Shown here: positions 1 through 9,051 of the stretch, piece by piece
Numbering within the stretch: the stretch's first letter is position 1
Layout of the letters: every line of letters begins with the position of its first letter
Source of the DNA: CAZVLQ01 sp964628185
GTDB lineage: Bacteria; Pseudomonadota; Zetaproteobacteria; Mariprofundales; Mariprofundaceae
DNA length: 28,748 nt
Direction: 5' to 3'
Assembly: GCA_964628185.1 (NCBI GenBank)
Contig: CAZVLQ010000025.1
Coordinates: 1 to 28,748, forward strand
Position numbers and translations under genes: made by a program
The notes under the pieces: model-generated
Database searches by the model: none
Seen by the model: the letters and a program-made list of their open reading frames with translations, nothing else
Told to the model about the DNA's origin: nothing

Positions 1-72
1 AGCATTGCCTCATGTGCCGGATCGGCTATTGATTACAATTGTTTTTTAATTCCAGAAATTCACTTTGAGTAA
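1..72. repeat. 72-bp direct repeat, copy 1 (recombinase tail + hicA 3' end)
   Basis: This stretch recurs at 775-847 with one inserted T and one A-to-G change. On the minus strand positions 1-26 read ADPAHEAML, matching the tyrosine recombinase tail seen complete at 723-800. Positions 26-72 are the last codons and stop of hicA. The two copies bracket the hicB-hicA pair. Seen directly; a duplication or recombination event is inferred. The window starts inside this copy, so its full extent is unknown. Confidence 0.85.
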
Positions 73-268
73 TGCCGGCGGTTTTGATAAAGCTCTTCAC
101 AATGCGGGGGTCGTTTATGGTCGGGTACTTGGGGATGATGATCGGCCGAGATACCCCCGGCTTGGTGAAAGACATATGGTCGCCTTTGGTTCTTGCGAGT
201 ACGAATCCAAGCTCCTCGGCGATTTTCTTTAACGTCTTCCAGCTAACAGGCGTAAGCTTGCTTGCCAC
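26..268 (-). CDS. hicA: HicA-type mRNA interferase toxin
   Basis: This is an 80-residue protein of the HicA/YcfA family, small toxins with a double-stranded-RNA-binding-like fold that cleave mRNA. It shows the family pattern: an N-terminal helix (SWKTLKKIAEELGF), then GDHMSF with the family's active-site histidine, a strand RPIIIPKY, and a C-terminal AGITQSEFLEL. The length is normal. The start is GTG at 266-268, overlapping the end of hicB by 26 bp, so translation is probably coupled. The antitoxin gene comes first (hicB-hicA). Its last codons and stop lie in a repeat duplicated at 775-847. The product is probably intact; toxicity is inferred from the family. Confidence 0.85.
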   Translation of the reverse strand: MASKLTPVSWKTLKKIAEELGFVLARTKGDHMSFTKPGVSRPIIIPKYPTINDPRIVKSFIKTAGITQSEFLELKNNCNQ

Positions 269-566
269 TGCCTGTTCCGAGAAGGCTGACCGGGACTCTC
301 ATGTTTTCGCAGAAAACCCCTGCCTTTTTCTTGCGTTGTTTTAATTGTGCTTTGAATCCGCTGGATGTCAGCACTTCATGGAATGTTCCCATTTCCATGC
401 ATGTTTCAAGGAACAGGGACAGAGCTTCACGGATGTTCTTTTCAGCTTGTCTCTTTGAAGGTGCTTCAGCATACACATCAAGCGCCTCACAGAACGCAGT
501 ATATCCATGATCGGTCTTTTCAATGCATACCTGAAGCTTTACTTCAACTTCAACCGGAGCGTTCAT
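243..566 (-). CDS. hicB: HicB-like antitoxin
   Basis: This 107-residue protein fits the HicB antitoxin fold: VEVKLQVCIEKTDHGYTAFCEALDVYAEA is the usual partial RNase-H-like beta segment, followed by a helix EKNIREALSLFLETCMEMG. HicB neutralises HicA and often represses its own operon. I see no separate C-terminal helix-turn-helix or ribbon-helix-helix domain; the tail is basic (QLKQRKKKAG), so DNA binding is uncertain. I chose ATG 564-566 because AAGGGG lies six bases upstream; a GTG two codons earlier is possible. It overlaps the partner toxin gene by 26 bp. The pair sits between direct repeats, as expected of a mobile or recently rearranged module. Confidence 0.8.
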   Translation of the reverse strand: MNAPVEVEVKLQVCIEKTDHGYTAFCEALDVYAEAPSKRQAEKNIREALSLFLETCMEMGTFHEVLTSSGFKAQLKQRKKKAGVFCENMRVPVSLLGTGSGKQAYAC

Positions 567-722
567 ATTCACCCCTTGCCAGAGCCTTTCTCATGGAACC
601 CTTCCCTAAAGCTCAAGGACAGTGATCGTTGCGGTACGTCGTAAGCACCCATATTCAGTGCCATATTTATACATCCCGCTACAAGCGGCAAGCCTAACAG
701 AAACCTGCTGGCAGATACAATG

Positions 723-800
723 TCACCCCAGCATCTGCGCCAGGTCTTCCGCCCGCAGGTAGGTGTAGCGCTTGAGCATTGCCTCATGTGCCGGATCGGC
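723..800 (-). pseudogene. Tyrosine recombinase C-terminal fragment
   Basis: The minus strand reads ADPAHEAMLKRYTYLRAEDL followed by AQMLG and a TGA stop at 723-725. The KRYTYLRAEDL pattern is typical of the extreme C terminus of phage-integrase-type recombinases, with the tyrosine of the tail helix region. Upstream the frame meets a TAA at 807-809, so only about 25 codons survive. The start of this fragment is repeated at 1-26. It is a remnant, distinct from the integron integrase at the right end, whose C terminus is different. Confidence 0.65.
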
Positions 801-847
801 TATTGATTACAATTTGTTTTTTAATTCCAGGAATTCACTTTGAGTAA
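775..847. repeat. 72-bp direct repeat, copy 2
   Basis: Second copy of the repeat at 1-72, with one extra T in a T-run and one substitution. The hicA-tail part reads TQSEFLELKNKL and stops at 807-809 on the minus strand, because the extra base shifts the last codons. No complete hicA lies beside it, so this copy is a relic. Together the copies place hicB-hicA inside a roughly 774-bp unit. Confidence 0.85.
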
Positions 848-966
848 GGATCTCCGGGATCAGGTCTTGTTTCGTGCATTCCCGTTCCCTCCTTGATTAA
901 ACGACTTACCGCAGAATGGTACAATCTGACGAAATTGGCAATTCTCCTGCATCATCCGCGCCAAAA

Positions 967-2447
<1,481 letters not shown>

Positions 2448-2451
<4 letters not shown>

Positions 2452-3794
2452 GCCGATTCCTCCAGGATTTGCAGATACTCACGCACATCGGCCTGCGTGA
2501 TCATTTCAGTCGCCGCGACAAGTAAATGGCGGGTTTCAGCGTCCGTCCGGATTCGTTCCAGCGGAATACCGGCAAAAATACCGGCGGCCCGCGCCCGTGA
2601 CAGGAAGCGGTCGCGCCCGGTCTGATCGGCAAAGGACAGCACGGTTTCATTGTAATGGGCGCCAGGGGCGGCGGAAACATGCGCGGGCAGGGCGGATACG
2701 AGCGCATCCAGGGCGGCGCAGGAATGCCCGGCCACCGCCTTCAGGCCCGTATCACCCATGAGCGCCATATAGGTCGCGGCTGCCGTGCACATCAGGCCCT
2801 GATTGGAGCAGATATTCGAGGTCGCCCTTTCACGTCGTATATGTTGCTCGCGCGTGGCCAGCGTCAGCACAAAGCCGCGCCTGCCATCCGCATCCCGCGT
2901 CATGCCGCACACACGGCCCGGCATCTGCCGCACAAAGCGCTGCCGGCAGGTGAACAGGCCGATATGCGGGCCGCCGTAAGCCATCGGGATGCCGAGCGCC
3001 TGACCCGAACCCGCGGCGATGTCCGCACCCGATGCGCCCGGAGGCTGAATGAGGGCGAAAGCGGTGGCATCGGAAAAAGCGACGATCATCAACGCCCCCG
3101 TTTCATCGCAGCATTGCCGGACGGGGGCCAGATCATAAACCGAGCCGTAAAAATCCGGGTATTGCACGATGATACAGGCCGTATCCCCATCCGCCGCCCG
3201 GCAGACATCTTCCGTATCGGTAGTCAATCGCTCGCACGGGGTCTCAACGGGCGGTATTCCCCCCCGGCCCAGATAATTGCGCGCCACGGCGCGGTAGCGC
3301 GGATTGACCGAGCCCGCCATCACGACCCGATCCCGGCGTGTGACGCGGCGCGCCATCAGGGCGGCCTCGGCCACGGCTGTGGCGGCGTCATACATGGAGG
3401 CGTTTGCTACTTCCATGCCGGTGAGGCGCGCCACCATCGTCTGAAATTCAAACATGGCCTGCAAGGTTCCCTGCGATATTTCCGGCTGATACGGCGTGTA
3501 TGCGGTCAGGAATTCACCGCGTGAAATAATATAGTCCACTGCGGCGGGAATGAAATGGTGGTAAGTGCCGCCGCCAAGAAAACAGCGGCTGTCGCCGGCA
3601 TGGCGATTACGCCCGGCCGCCTGCGTGAACTTGCGCACGATGTCCGCCTCGCACAGCGCCCGGGGCAGATCAGGGCTGCCCGGCGCCAGATGAAATTCGG
3701 CCGGAATATCAACAAACAGGTCGCGTACGCTCTTGACGCCAATGGTTCCCAGCATGGCCTGTCTGTCATCGTCGCTATGGGGAAGAAACCGCAT
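2448..3794 (-). CDS. gcvPA: Glycine dehydrogenase (decarboxylating), subunit 1
   Basis: This is the N-terminal half of the split glycine decarboxylase (448 residues), which pairs with GcvPB to form the active P-protein. It opens MRFLPHSDDDRQAMLGTIG, the usual start for this subunit. It contains YTPYQPEISQGTLQAMFEFQ and NASMYDAATAVAEA, both highly conserved in the family, then IPMAYGGPHIGLF. An AAGGG ribosome site lies upstream of the ATG at 3792-3794. Unlike E. coli, which has one fused gcvP, this genome encodes two chains. Between it and gcvH is an 89-bp spacer holding a 63-bp imperfect hairpin. Confidence 0.97.
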
Positions 3795-3811
3795 AGGGCT
3801 GCCCTTTTTTT

Positions 3812-3874
3812 ACCGCAAGGGTCCACAAAGTAAAATCGTTGAATACCTTTGCGTGACTTCGCGTCCTCTGCGGT
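3812..3874. repeat. 63-bp imperfect inverted repeat between gcvH and gcvPA
   Basis: The left arm ACCGCAAGGGTCCACAAAG (3812-3830) can pair imperfectly with the right arm that begins CTTTGCG and ends CTCTGCGGT (3847-3874). It has the same length and end pattern (ACC...GGT) as the inverted repeat at 4278-4340 on the other side of gcvH. It lies in a transcribed spacer, so it could form an RNA hairpin affecting stability or relative expression; that is inferred. Confidence 0.6.
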
Positions 3875-3883
3875 GAATGTTTT

Positions 3884-4264
3884 TTATTCTTCTTCTTCGA
3901 GGTAGGCGTTGTATTCGTCGGCAGTCAACAAACCGGCGGTGTCGCCGGTCATTTTCACTCTGGCGATCCAGCCCTTGCCATACGGGTCGGTGTTTACCTT
4001 CTCCGGTTCGGCTTCGAGGACGCCGTTAACCTCGATCACCTCGCCCGCCAGCGGCGCAAACACATCGGATACCGCCTTGACCGACTCGACCACGGCAAAG
4101 GCCTCGCCGGCATCGACCTTGCGCCCGATATCCGGCAATTCGACAAACACAATATCACCCAGCGCATCCTGGGCATGATCGGTGATGCCGAATGTGGCGG
4201 TATCGTTCTCGATTTTCGCCCACTCATGATCCCTGGTGTATTTCAAGTCTGCCGGAATGGTCAT
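3884..4264 (-). CDS. gcvH: Glycine cleavage system H protein
   Basis: This is the lipoyl carrier of the glycine cleavage system (126 residues). It shuttles the aminomethyl intermediate between P-protein and GcvT, and electrons to the L-protein. The lipoyl-attachment motif VVESVKAVSD puts the modified lysine at residue 63. YTRDHEWAK near the N terminus and GDIVFVELPDIG are family hallmarks. I chose ATG 4262-4264 because AGGAG lies just upstream and the homologous N terminus begins MTIPADLKYT. A longer open frame reaches 4300 but runs into the hairpin spacer. gcvH is flanked on both sides by 63-bp inverted repeats. Confidence 0.97.
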   Translation of the reverse strand: MTIPADLKYTRDHEWAKIENDTATFGITDHAQDALGDIVFVELPDIGRKVDAGEAFAVVESVKAVSDVFAPLAGEVIEVNGVLEAEPEKVNTDPYGKGWIARVKMTGDTAGLLTADEYNAYLEEEE

Positions 4265-4277
4265 GTGGCACTCCTTT

Positions 4278-4340
4278 ACCACAAAGGCACGCAGGCACAA
4301 AAAAAATTCACGGGATTTTGCGCCTGCGTGTCCTGGTGGT
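4278..4340. repeat. 63-bp imperfect inverted repeat between gcvT and gcvH
   Basis: Arms 4278-4302 (ACCACAAAGGCACGC...) and 4316-4340 (...GCGTGTCCTGGTGGT) are imperfectly complementary around a 13-base loop. It has the same 63-bp size and ACC...GGT ends as the element at 3812-3874. Short imperfect palindromes of this flavour recur between genes in many proteobacteria; whether these two belong to a genome-wide family cannot be judged from one window. Confidence 0.65.
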
Positions 4341-4354
4341 TCATTCTTTTTCCA

Positions 4355-5452
4355 TCAGCGTCTTACGTTGCTGCGCACAAACGGTGGCCTTACCCGCTGT
4401 GCCGGAACCGCCCTGCCGCGGATTTCCACGGCCAACTCCCCCGCCGGGGCATACTCGGGCCTGACGTAGGCCAGCGCAAGACCGCCCGCCAGGGGAGAAT
4501 ACATGCCGCTGGTCACCTCGCCGGCGGCAACGTGATCGATCAGCACCGGATAGTGTTCGCGAGGAATGCCGCGCCCGGTCAACTTCAGGCCGACCAGATG
4601 CTGATGCGGCCCCGATCGCCGCCGCCGTTCCACGGCATCCCGGCCGAGAAAATCGCCCTTGTCCATGCTTGTGATCCACATCAGCCCGGCTTCGACCGGC
4701 GTGACGGCATCGGAAATCTCGTGGCCGTAGAGCGCATAGCCCATCTCGGTGCGCAGCATATCGCGCGCCGCGAGGCCAACAGGCTCGGCGCCGGCTTCCA
4801 GCAATGCCTTCCAGACGGGGACGGCCGCTTCGTTCGGCAGGTACAGCTCAAATCCGTCCTCGCCGGTATAGCCGGTGCGCGAAACCATGGCGTTAAAGCC
4901 ATGCACACTGGCGGAGGCAAAGTGGTAATAGCCGACGGATTCAAGACCGGTCCGGCAGAAGGATTGCAGACAGGACTGCGCCGCCGCGCCCTGCAGGGCC
5001 AGCAGCGTGGTATCACCGGATTCATCCTGCACGGTCACGTCAAAGCGTTCGGCTTCGGCCTGCAGGTGGGTGACATCCTTATCCCGGTTCGCAGCATTGA
5101 CGCACAGGTAGTATTCCGAGCCGGATATCCGATAGGTGGTGATATCGTCGATAAACGTACCCCGCCTGTTCAGCAGGGCCGAATACTGTACCTGCCCGTC
5201 CACCAGCTTCGTGACATCGTTGGTGGTGACATATTGCAGAAAAGCCGGTGCATCGCGTCCGCTCACGCGCACCTGGCCCATGTGGGAGATGTCAAACAGT
5301 CCGGCGCCGCCATCGCGCACGACATGGTATTCCTTCAGGGCGCCGGACGTATACTGGACCGGCATGGAAAAGCCGGCGAACGGCACCATCCTGCCGCCAA
5401 GCGCGACATGTTCGTCATACAGCGCCGTTCTGGCCAGCTCAGTCATCGGCAT
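4355..5452 (-). CDS. gcvT: Glycine cleavage T protein (aminomethyltransferase)
   Basis: This tetrahydrofolate-dependent enzyme (365 residues) releases ammonia from the aminomethyl-loaded H protein and forms 5,10-methylene-THF. Family signatures are DEHVALGGRMVPFAGFSMPV near the N terminus, GLFDISHMGQ, TTNDVTKL (with the family's catalytic aspartate), SRTGYTGEDGFELY, and GLAARDMLRTEMG. It overlaps the end of folD by 14 bp. A second in-frame ATG two codons in (5444-5446) has a better spaced GGGGG upstream and may be the real start. Coupling to folD makes sense, because FolD oxidises the methylene-THF produced here. Confidence 0.96.
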   Translation of the reverse strand: MPMTELARTALYDEHVALGGRMVPFAGFSMPVQYTSGALKEYHVVRDGGAGLFDISHMGQVRVSGRDAPAFLQYVTTNDVTKLVDGQVQYSALLNRRGTFIDDITTYRISGSEYYLCVNAANRDKDVTHLQAEAERFDVTVQDESGDTTLLALQGAAAQSCLQSFCRTGLESVGYYHFASASVHGFNAMVSRTGYTGEDGFELYLPNEAAVPVWKALLEAGAEPVGLAARDMLRTEMGYALYGHEISDAVTPVEAGLMWITSMDKGDFLGRDAVERRRRSGPHQHLVGLKLTGRGIPREHYPVLIDHVAAGEVTSGMYSPLAGGLALAYVRPEYAPAGELAVEIRGRAVPAQRVRPPFVRSNVRR

Positions 5453-6311
5453 CCCCCATGTGTGATCTGAAAGCCTGCACGGTGTTGGTCAGCAGCATGG
5501 TGATCGTCATCGGTCCCACGCCGCCCGGCACCGGCGTAATCCACGCCGCCCGTTTGGCCGCCGCTTTGAATTCAACATCGCCGGTCAACCTTCCATTCAC
5601 AGTGCGGTTGATGCCGACGTCAATGACAATGGCACCGGACTTAATCCATTCACCCCTGATCAGCCCCGGCCTGCCGGCGGCGGCAACCACGATATCAGCG
5701 CGTTCGATATGTTGCTGCAAATTCCGGGTGAACTTGTGAGCGACAGTGACCGTGGCCCCCGCCAGCAGCAGTTCCATGGTCATGGGACGCCCGACGATAT
5801 TGGATGCACCGACAATGACCGCTTCCTGACCGTGAAGATCAATGCCCGTTTGTTCCAGCAGTTTCATGCAGCCAAACGGCGTGCAGGAGCGAAGCGAGGG
5901 CATGCGTGCGGTCAGCCGACCGACATTGTAGGGGTGAAAGCCGTCCACATCCTTGCCCGGATCAATGGCTTCAATCATGGCTTCGGGGTCAATGTGTTCG
6001 GGCACCGGCATTTGCACCAGAATACCATCCACCTTCGGGTCAGCGTTGAGCTCCGCAATCAGACCCAGCAGATGTTGCTGGGTGGTGTCGGCGGGCAGGG
6101 TTTGTGAAAAAGCATCCGATTCAATGCCGACATCCACACAGGCTTTTTTCTTGTTGCGCACGTAAATCTTCGAGGCCGGGTCCTCCCCGGCCAGAATCAC
6201 GGCCAGCCCCGGCGCACGGCCGTGCCGTGCCGCCAGTTCCGCGATCTGATTTCGAAGGTCCGCCCGCAGATGTCTGGAAAGCGCCCTTCCGTCCAATAGC
6301 CGTGCCGTCAT
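5439..6311 (-). CDS. folD: Methylenetetrahydrofolate dehydrogenase/cyclohydrolase
   Basis: This bifunctional cytosolic enzyme converts 5,10-methylene-THF through methenyl-THF to 10-formyl-THF using NADP (about 290 residues, the usual size). Seen: YVRNKKKACVDVGI with the catalytic lysine region, VDGILVQMPVPEHID, PGKDVDGFHPYNVGRL, CTPFGCMKLLE, and the nucleotide-binding VIVGASNIVGRP. I chose ATG 6309-6311, giving MTARLLDGRALS, because homologues start there. The open frame runs to 6374 and the ribosome site is weak, so the start is uncertain. It is the first gene of the glycine cleavage operon; no glycine riboswitch is recognisable upstream. Confidence 0.95.
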   Translation of the reverse strand: MTARLLDGRALSRHLRADLRNQIAELAARHGRAPGLAVILAGEDPASKIYVRNKKKACVDVGIESDAFSQTLPADTTQQHLLGLIAELNADPKVDGILVQMPVPEHIDPEAMIEAIDPGKDVDGFHPYNVGRLTARMPSLRSCTPFGCMKLLEQTGIDLHGQEAVIVGASNIVGRPMTMELLLAGATVTVAHKFTRNLQQHIERADIVVAAAGRPGLIRGEWIKSGAIVIDVGINRTVNGRLTGDVEFKAAAKRAAWITPVPGGVGPMTITMLLTNTVQAFRSHMGDADD

Positions 6312-6524
6312 GGCCGTGCATTGTTGCAGGAAGTTCCCTCGCGGACAATCATGCTGATTCCCTGGTGCACACACAGGTATGCAGATTACACAAGGTGTGC
6401 AGATAAAACGTCGGGACAGTAGTGACTAACCTGCATCGTCCAAACGGCCTGCGGCCTTCAAGCTGTGACTGGTAAAATATCGCGCAGACAAAAGAGACGG
6501 ATCCGGCGTAGGATTGGCATTGCC

Positions 6525-6774
6525 ATGAATGTCCGTGATGCACTGCTGGCGCGAAAGTCTGTTCGCGCATTTTTCCACAAGCCGGTTGTGCGCGATCTTA
6601 TTGAACGAATCCTGGACGCGGCCCGGCATGCTCCAAGAAGTGCCGATACGCAGCCCTGGCAGGTAGCGGTGGTTACCGGCCGCGGCAGCAAACAGCTATC
6701 GCACCCCGCGCGAAGATGTGCATACTTTCACCCGATTTTTCGACGATACGGATGAGAAGGCGGGAAGCAGATGA
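6525..6774 (+). pseudogene. Nitroreductase gene with large internal deletion
   Basis: The first part reads MNVRDALLARKSVRAFF, then ILDAARHAPRSADTQPWQV. This is a textbook nitroreductase N terminus with the FMN-binding R-S-VR and AP-S-NTQPW-type motifs. It stays recognisable only to about 6690. In another frame, immediately after, the sequence reads NSYRTPREDVHTFTRFFDD, which resembles a nitroreductase C terminus, and stops at 6772-6774 overlapping the purN ATG. A whole family member is around 200 residues or more; the middle (over 100 codons) is missing and the ends are joined out of frame. The chimeric frame stops at 6755. Function is lost; the family assignment is confident for the front and moderate for the tail. 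Confidence 0.8.
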
Positions 6775-7400
6775 GCGGAAATCGGATCGCCGTGATGGCA
6801 TCGGGCAAGGGAAGTAATTTGAAAGCGGTTCTGGACGCAGCCGTGCGCGGTGACTGTCCGGTGGCTGTACGGCTGGTGCTGTCCGACAAGCCGGAATCCG
6901 GTGCGCTGAAGATCGCCCGGGCGGCCGGCGTACCCGAAGTACTGCATCTGGACCCGGAGGACTATGCCGGTCGCACCGCTTTTGATGTGGCCTGCGCCGA
7001 AGCGATTGATGCCGCCGGATGTCGGTGGGTTGTGCTGGCCGGTTATATGCGGATTCTGTCCAGCGGGTTTGTCGCCCGATTCCGGGACCGGATTATCAAC
7101 ATTCATCCGGCGCTGCTGCCCGCCTTCCCCGGTGCGCATGCCGTACGTGATACGCTGGCCTATGGCGTCAAGGTAACCGGTGTGACCGTGCATCTGGTGG
7201 ATGAAGTTCTGGACGGCGGCCCGATTCTGGCCCAAACGCCGGTGCAGGTACGGGATGATGACAGCGAAGAAACCCTGCTTGACCGCATCCATACCGTGGA
7301 ACACAGGCTTTATCCGGCCACGCTCACGCGGATAATCGAATCAGGCTTTGAACTCACGGGCAGGAAGGTTGTCTGGAAAGACGGCCGCTGGATTCGCTGA
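6771..7400 (+). CDS. purN: Phosphoribosylglycinamide formyltransferase
   Basis: This enzyme transfers a formyl group from 10-formyl-THF to GAR in de novo purine synthesis (209 residues, normal). Seen: IAVMASGKGSNLKAV (phosphate-binding loop), and INIHPALLPAFPG with the catalytic Asn about 110 and His about 112. HLVDEVLDGGPI carries the catalytic Asp about 148. The ATG overlaps the stop of the nitroreductase remnant (ATGA), so purN was probably translated by coupling to it. The usual neighbour purM is absent. Its 10-formyl-THF can come from the neighbouring divergent folD gene product. Confidence 0.96.
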   Translation: MSGNRIAVMASGKGSNLKAVLDAAVRGDCPVAVRLVLSDKPESGALKIARAAGVPEVLHLDPEDYAGRTAFDVACAEAIDAAGCRWVVLAGYMRILSSGFVARFRDRIINIHPALLPAFPGAHAVRDTLAYGVKVTGVTVHLVDEVLDGGPILAQTPVQVRDDDSEETLLDRIHTVEHRLYPATLTRIIESGFELTGRKVVWKDGRWIR

Positions 7401-7561
7401 TCATGGGTTCAGCCGATGCGGCACGGATTCCCGCCGGGACCGGATAGAGAAGGCAGCCGCAGGCTGGGAAAGGCTGAACGTCGGCGGGCTGTTTCGGAAA
7501 ATGCGCTGACTGCACTTGAGTCCTGGAAGCGGATGTAAAAAGGCACGGAGGTTTTGTCCAT

Positions 7562-7648
7562 ATGGTATTTTTATACATTGTGATCGTTTTTCTGACAATC
7601 ATTGCATTGAGTACCCTTTGGGTCATTTACAAAATGTGGCGCCAGTAA
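7562..7648 (+). CDS. 28-residue single-pass membrane peptide
   Basis: A short frame encodes MVFLYIVIVFLTIIALSTLW followed by VIYKMWRQ. It is one hydrophobic helix of about 20 residues with a short positive tail (K, R), so the C terminus would probably face the cytoplasm. A good GGAGG ribosome site lies at 7547-7551, ten bases before the ATG. The TAA is followed within a few bases by the earliest possible start of the M16 peptidase gene. I know no family for it. Size and shape recall small oxidase-associated or regulatory membrane peptides, but nothing shows a partner. Reality is supported by the ribosome site, composition and clean fit between neighbours. Confidence 0.6.
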   Translation: MVFLYIVIVFLTIIALSTLWVIYKMWRQ

Positions 7649-7653
7649 ATGTG

Positions 7654-9051
7654 ATGATAAGGAAATGTTTCCGCCTTGCAGTCCGACTGCTCATGCGTAC
7701 ATTACGCGCCATGCGTAGCCGATCTGTTTCCGTTCTCATTTTCACTCTTTTTCTTTCACTGCCTGCGCAGGCTGCCCCGGCGCAGGCGGGCAAGTTGCAG
7801 CGAGCCGAGTTCGCCAATGGCATAAGGTTGGTGGTGGAGGAAGATCATTCCGCTCCGGTGGCCATCGTTCAGGTGTGGCACAGGGTTGGCGGTCGTGACG
7901 AGGTGTCCGGCAAGACGGGCCTGGCACATGTGCTTGAGCATATGTCGTTCAAGGGCTCGGATAAACTCGCGCCCGGTGAATTTTCCCGCCGCATCGCCGC
8001 CATGGGCGGAAATGACAATGCCTTTACCGCCACGGATTACACCGCCTATTTTGAAATTATTCCGGCCGGGCACGTGGATGAAGTGCTGGCCATGGAGGCC
8101 GAACGCTTCAGTCACCTGAAGCTGGCGGCAGCGGATTTTGCCAGGGAAATCCGGGTTATTATGGAAGAACGGCGCATGCGCACGGATGATGATCCGAACA
8201 GCCGCATGTTCGAGGAACTGTCCGCCGTGGCGTTGCGGTTGTCGCCTTACCGGAATCCGGTGATCGGATGGATGCAGGACCTGAAGCGATTGAACATCAG
8301 GGATGTCCGCGCTTTCTATCGCCGCTACTACGTCCCCGGCGGCGCCACGGTTGTCATTGTCGGCGACGTGGATTTTACGCATGTTAAACAGGTGGTCGGA
8401 CGCACTTTCGGCCGCCTGAAGAAGCGGCCGGTGCCGCCGCGCTTCAATCCGGTTGAACCGGAGCCCATCGGGCCCAAACGCATACTTGCTCATCTTCCCG
8501 CCCAGCTTCCGATGGAGGTTATCGCCATGCCGGCACCGGTATGGCATCCCGGAAAAAATGATGCACAGGCGGCGGCGTTGGCGGTAGCAACGGAGATTCT
8601 GGCTGGCGGCCGTTCGGCCGTGTTAAACCGCAAGCTGGTGGATGAACAGCGCAAGGCCTTTTCGGTGGGAGCGGGATACGATCCCTTTTCCATGGGCGTC
8701 GATTTATGGAACGCCTACGGCATGCTGGGTCCGAAGCAAACACCCGCGGCCTTTGAAAAGGCCTTCTGGGTCTCGATTGCCGGGCTGCGCGACAAGGGGC
8801 CTTCGAAAGCCCAACTGGCCGCGGCCAAGCGTGGCATGATCGCCGATGAGGTGTATGCCCAGGATTCACTTTATCTGCGCGCCAAGGAAATTGGCGAGCT
8901 TGAAAGCGTAGGCATTGGCGCCGACAAACGCGAGGCCTGGCTGGCCGCCATACGGAAGGTCACGGCAGCGGACGTCAAAAAAGCGCTGCGGCGCTGGATA
9001 AAACCCGAGCGTGCGACAACGGGGCTGCTGCAACCGGAGGCTCGCTCATGA
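7654..9051 (+). CDS. M16 family zinc peptidase (catalytic member)
   Basis: This is a secreted, periplasmic M16B metalloprotease. The inverted zinc motif HVLEH is intact (His 92, Glu 95, His 96 from the start used), with the downstream EERRMRTDDDP region supplying the third ligand. A signal sequence is clear: MRSRSVSVLIFTLFLSLPAQA then APAQ. No start has a good ribosome site: ATG 7654 would be reached by reinitiation after the 28-residue peptide, while ATG 7693 or 7711 gives a more ordinary signal peptide. It overlaps the next M16 gene by ATGA. Family knowledge says such adjacent pairs work as heterodimers on peptides; the substrate is unknown. Confidence 0.93.
   Translation: MIRKCFRLAVRLLMRTLRAMRSRSVSVLIFTLFLSLPAQAAPAQAGKLQRAEFANGIRLVVEEDHSAPVAIVQVWHRVGGRDEVSGKTGLAHVLEHMSFKGSDKLAPGEFSRRIAAMGGNDNAFTATDYTAYFEIIPAGHVDEVLAMEAERFSHLKLAAADFAREIRVIMEERRMRTDDDPNSRMFEELSAVALRLSPYRNPVIGWMQDLKRLNIRDVRAFYRRYYVPGGATVVIVGDVDFTHVKQVVGRTFGRLKKRPVPPRFNPVEPEPIGPKRILAHLPAQLPMEVIAMPAPVWHPGKNDAQAAALAVATEILAGGRSAVLNRKLVDEQRKAFSVGAGYDPFSMGVDLWNAYGMLGPKQTPAAFEKAFWVSIAGLRDKGPSKAQLAAAKRGMIADEVYAQDSLYLRAKEIGELESVGIGADKREAWLAAIRKVTAADVKKALRRWIKPERATTGLLQPEARS

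Larger units (their letters stand above)
573..966. other. Gene-poor stretch with recombination debris
   Basis: No intact gene is visible here. It holds a recombinase C-terminal fragment (723-800) joined to a second copy of the hicA 3' end (801-847). To its right on the minus strand, a strong AAGGAGG ribosome site precedes an ATG at 877-879. That frame reads MHETRPDPGDPYSK and stops at 835, so it looks like the beginning of a lost gene fused to the hicA tail. Positions 573-722 show nothing I recognise; the 72-codon open frame at 569-787 reads the recombinase fragment in the wrong frame. Confidence 0.6.

Noticed and set aside
692..698. GCCTAAC, which fits the R'' core of an integron attC site, near the hicBA module
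   Set aside because: No matching GTTRRRY core with complementary arms lies within the needed distance on either side; a seven-base match is expected by chance.
569..787. 72-codon open frame on the minus strand
   Set aside because: It reads the recombinase fragment in a wrong frame, has no ribosome site and resembles no protein.
4175..5470. 431-codon open frame on the plus strand across gcvT
   Set aside because: It is antisense to gcvT, whose protein is clearly conserved; long antisense frames are common in GC-rich genes.
6312..6524. Possible glycine riboswitch ahead of the folD-gcv operon
   Set aside because: I saw none of the conserved glycine-riboswitch segments on the minus strand; the region has only short GTGTGCA-type repeats.
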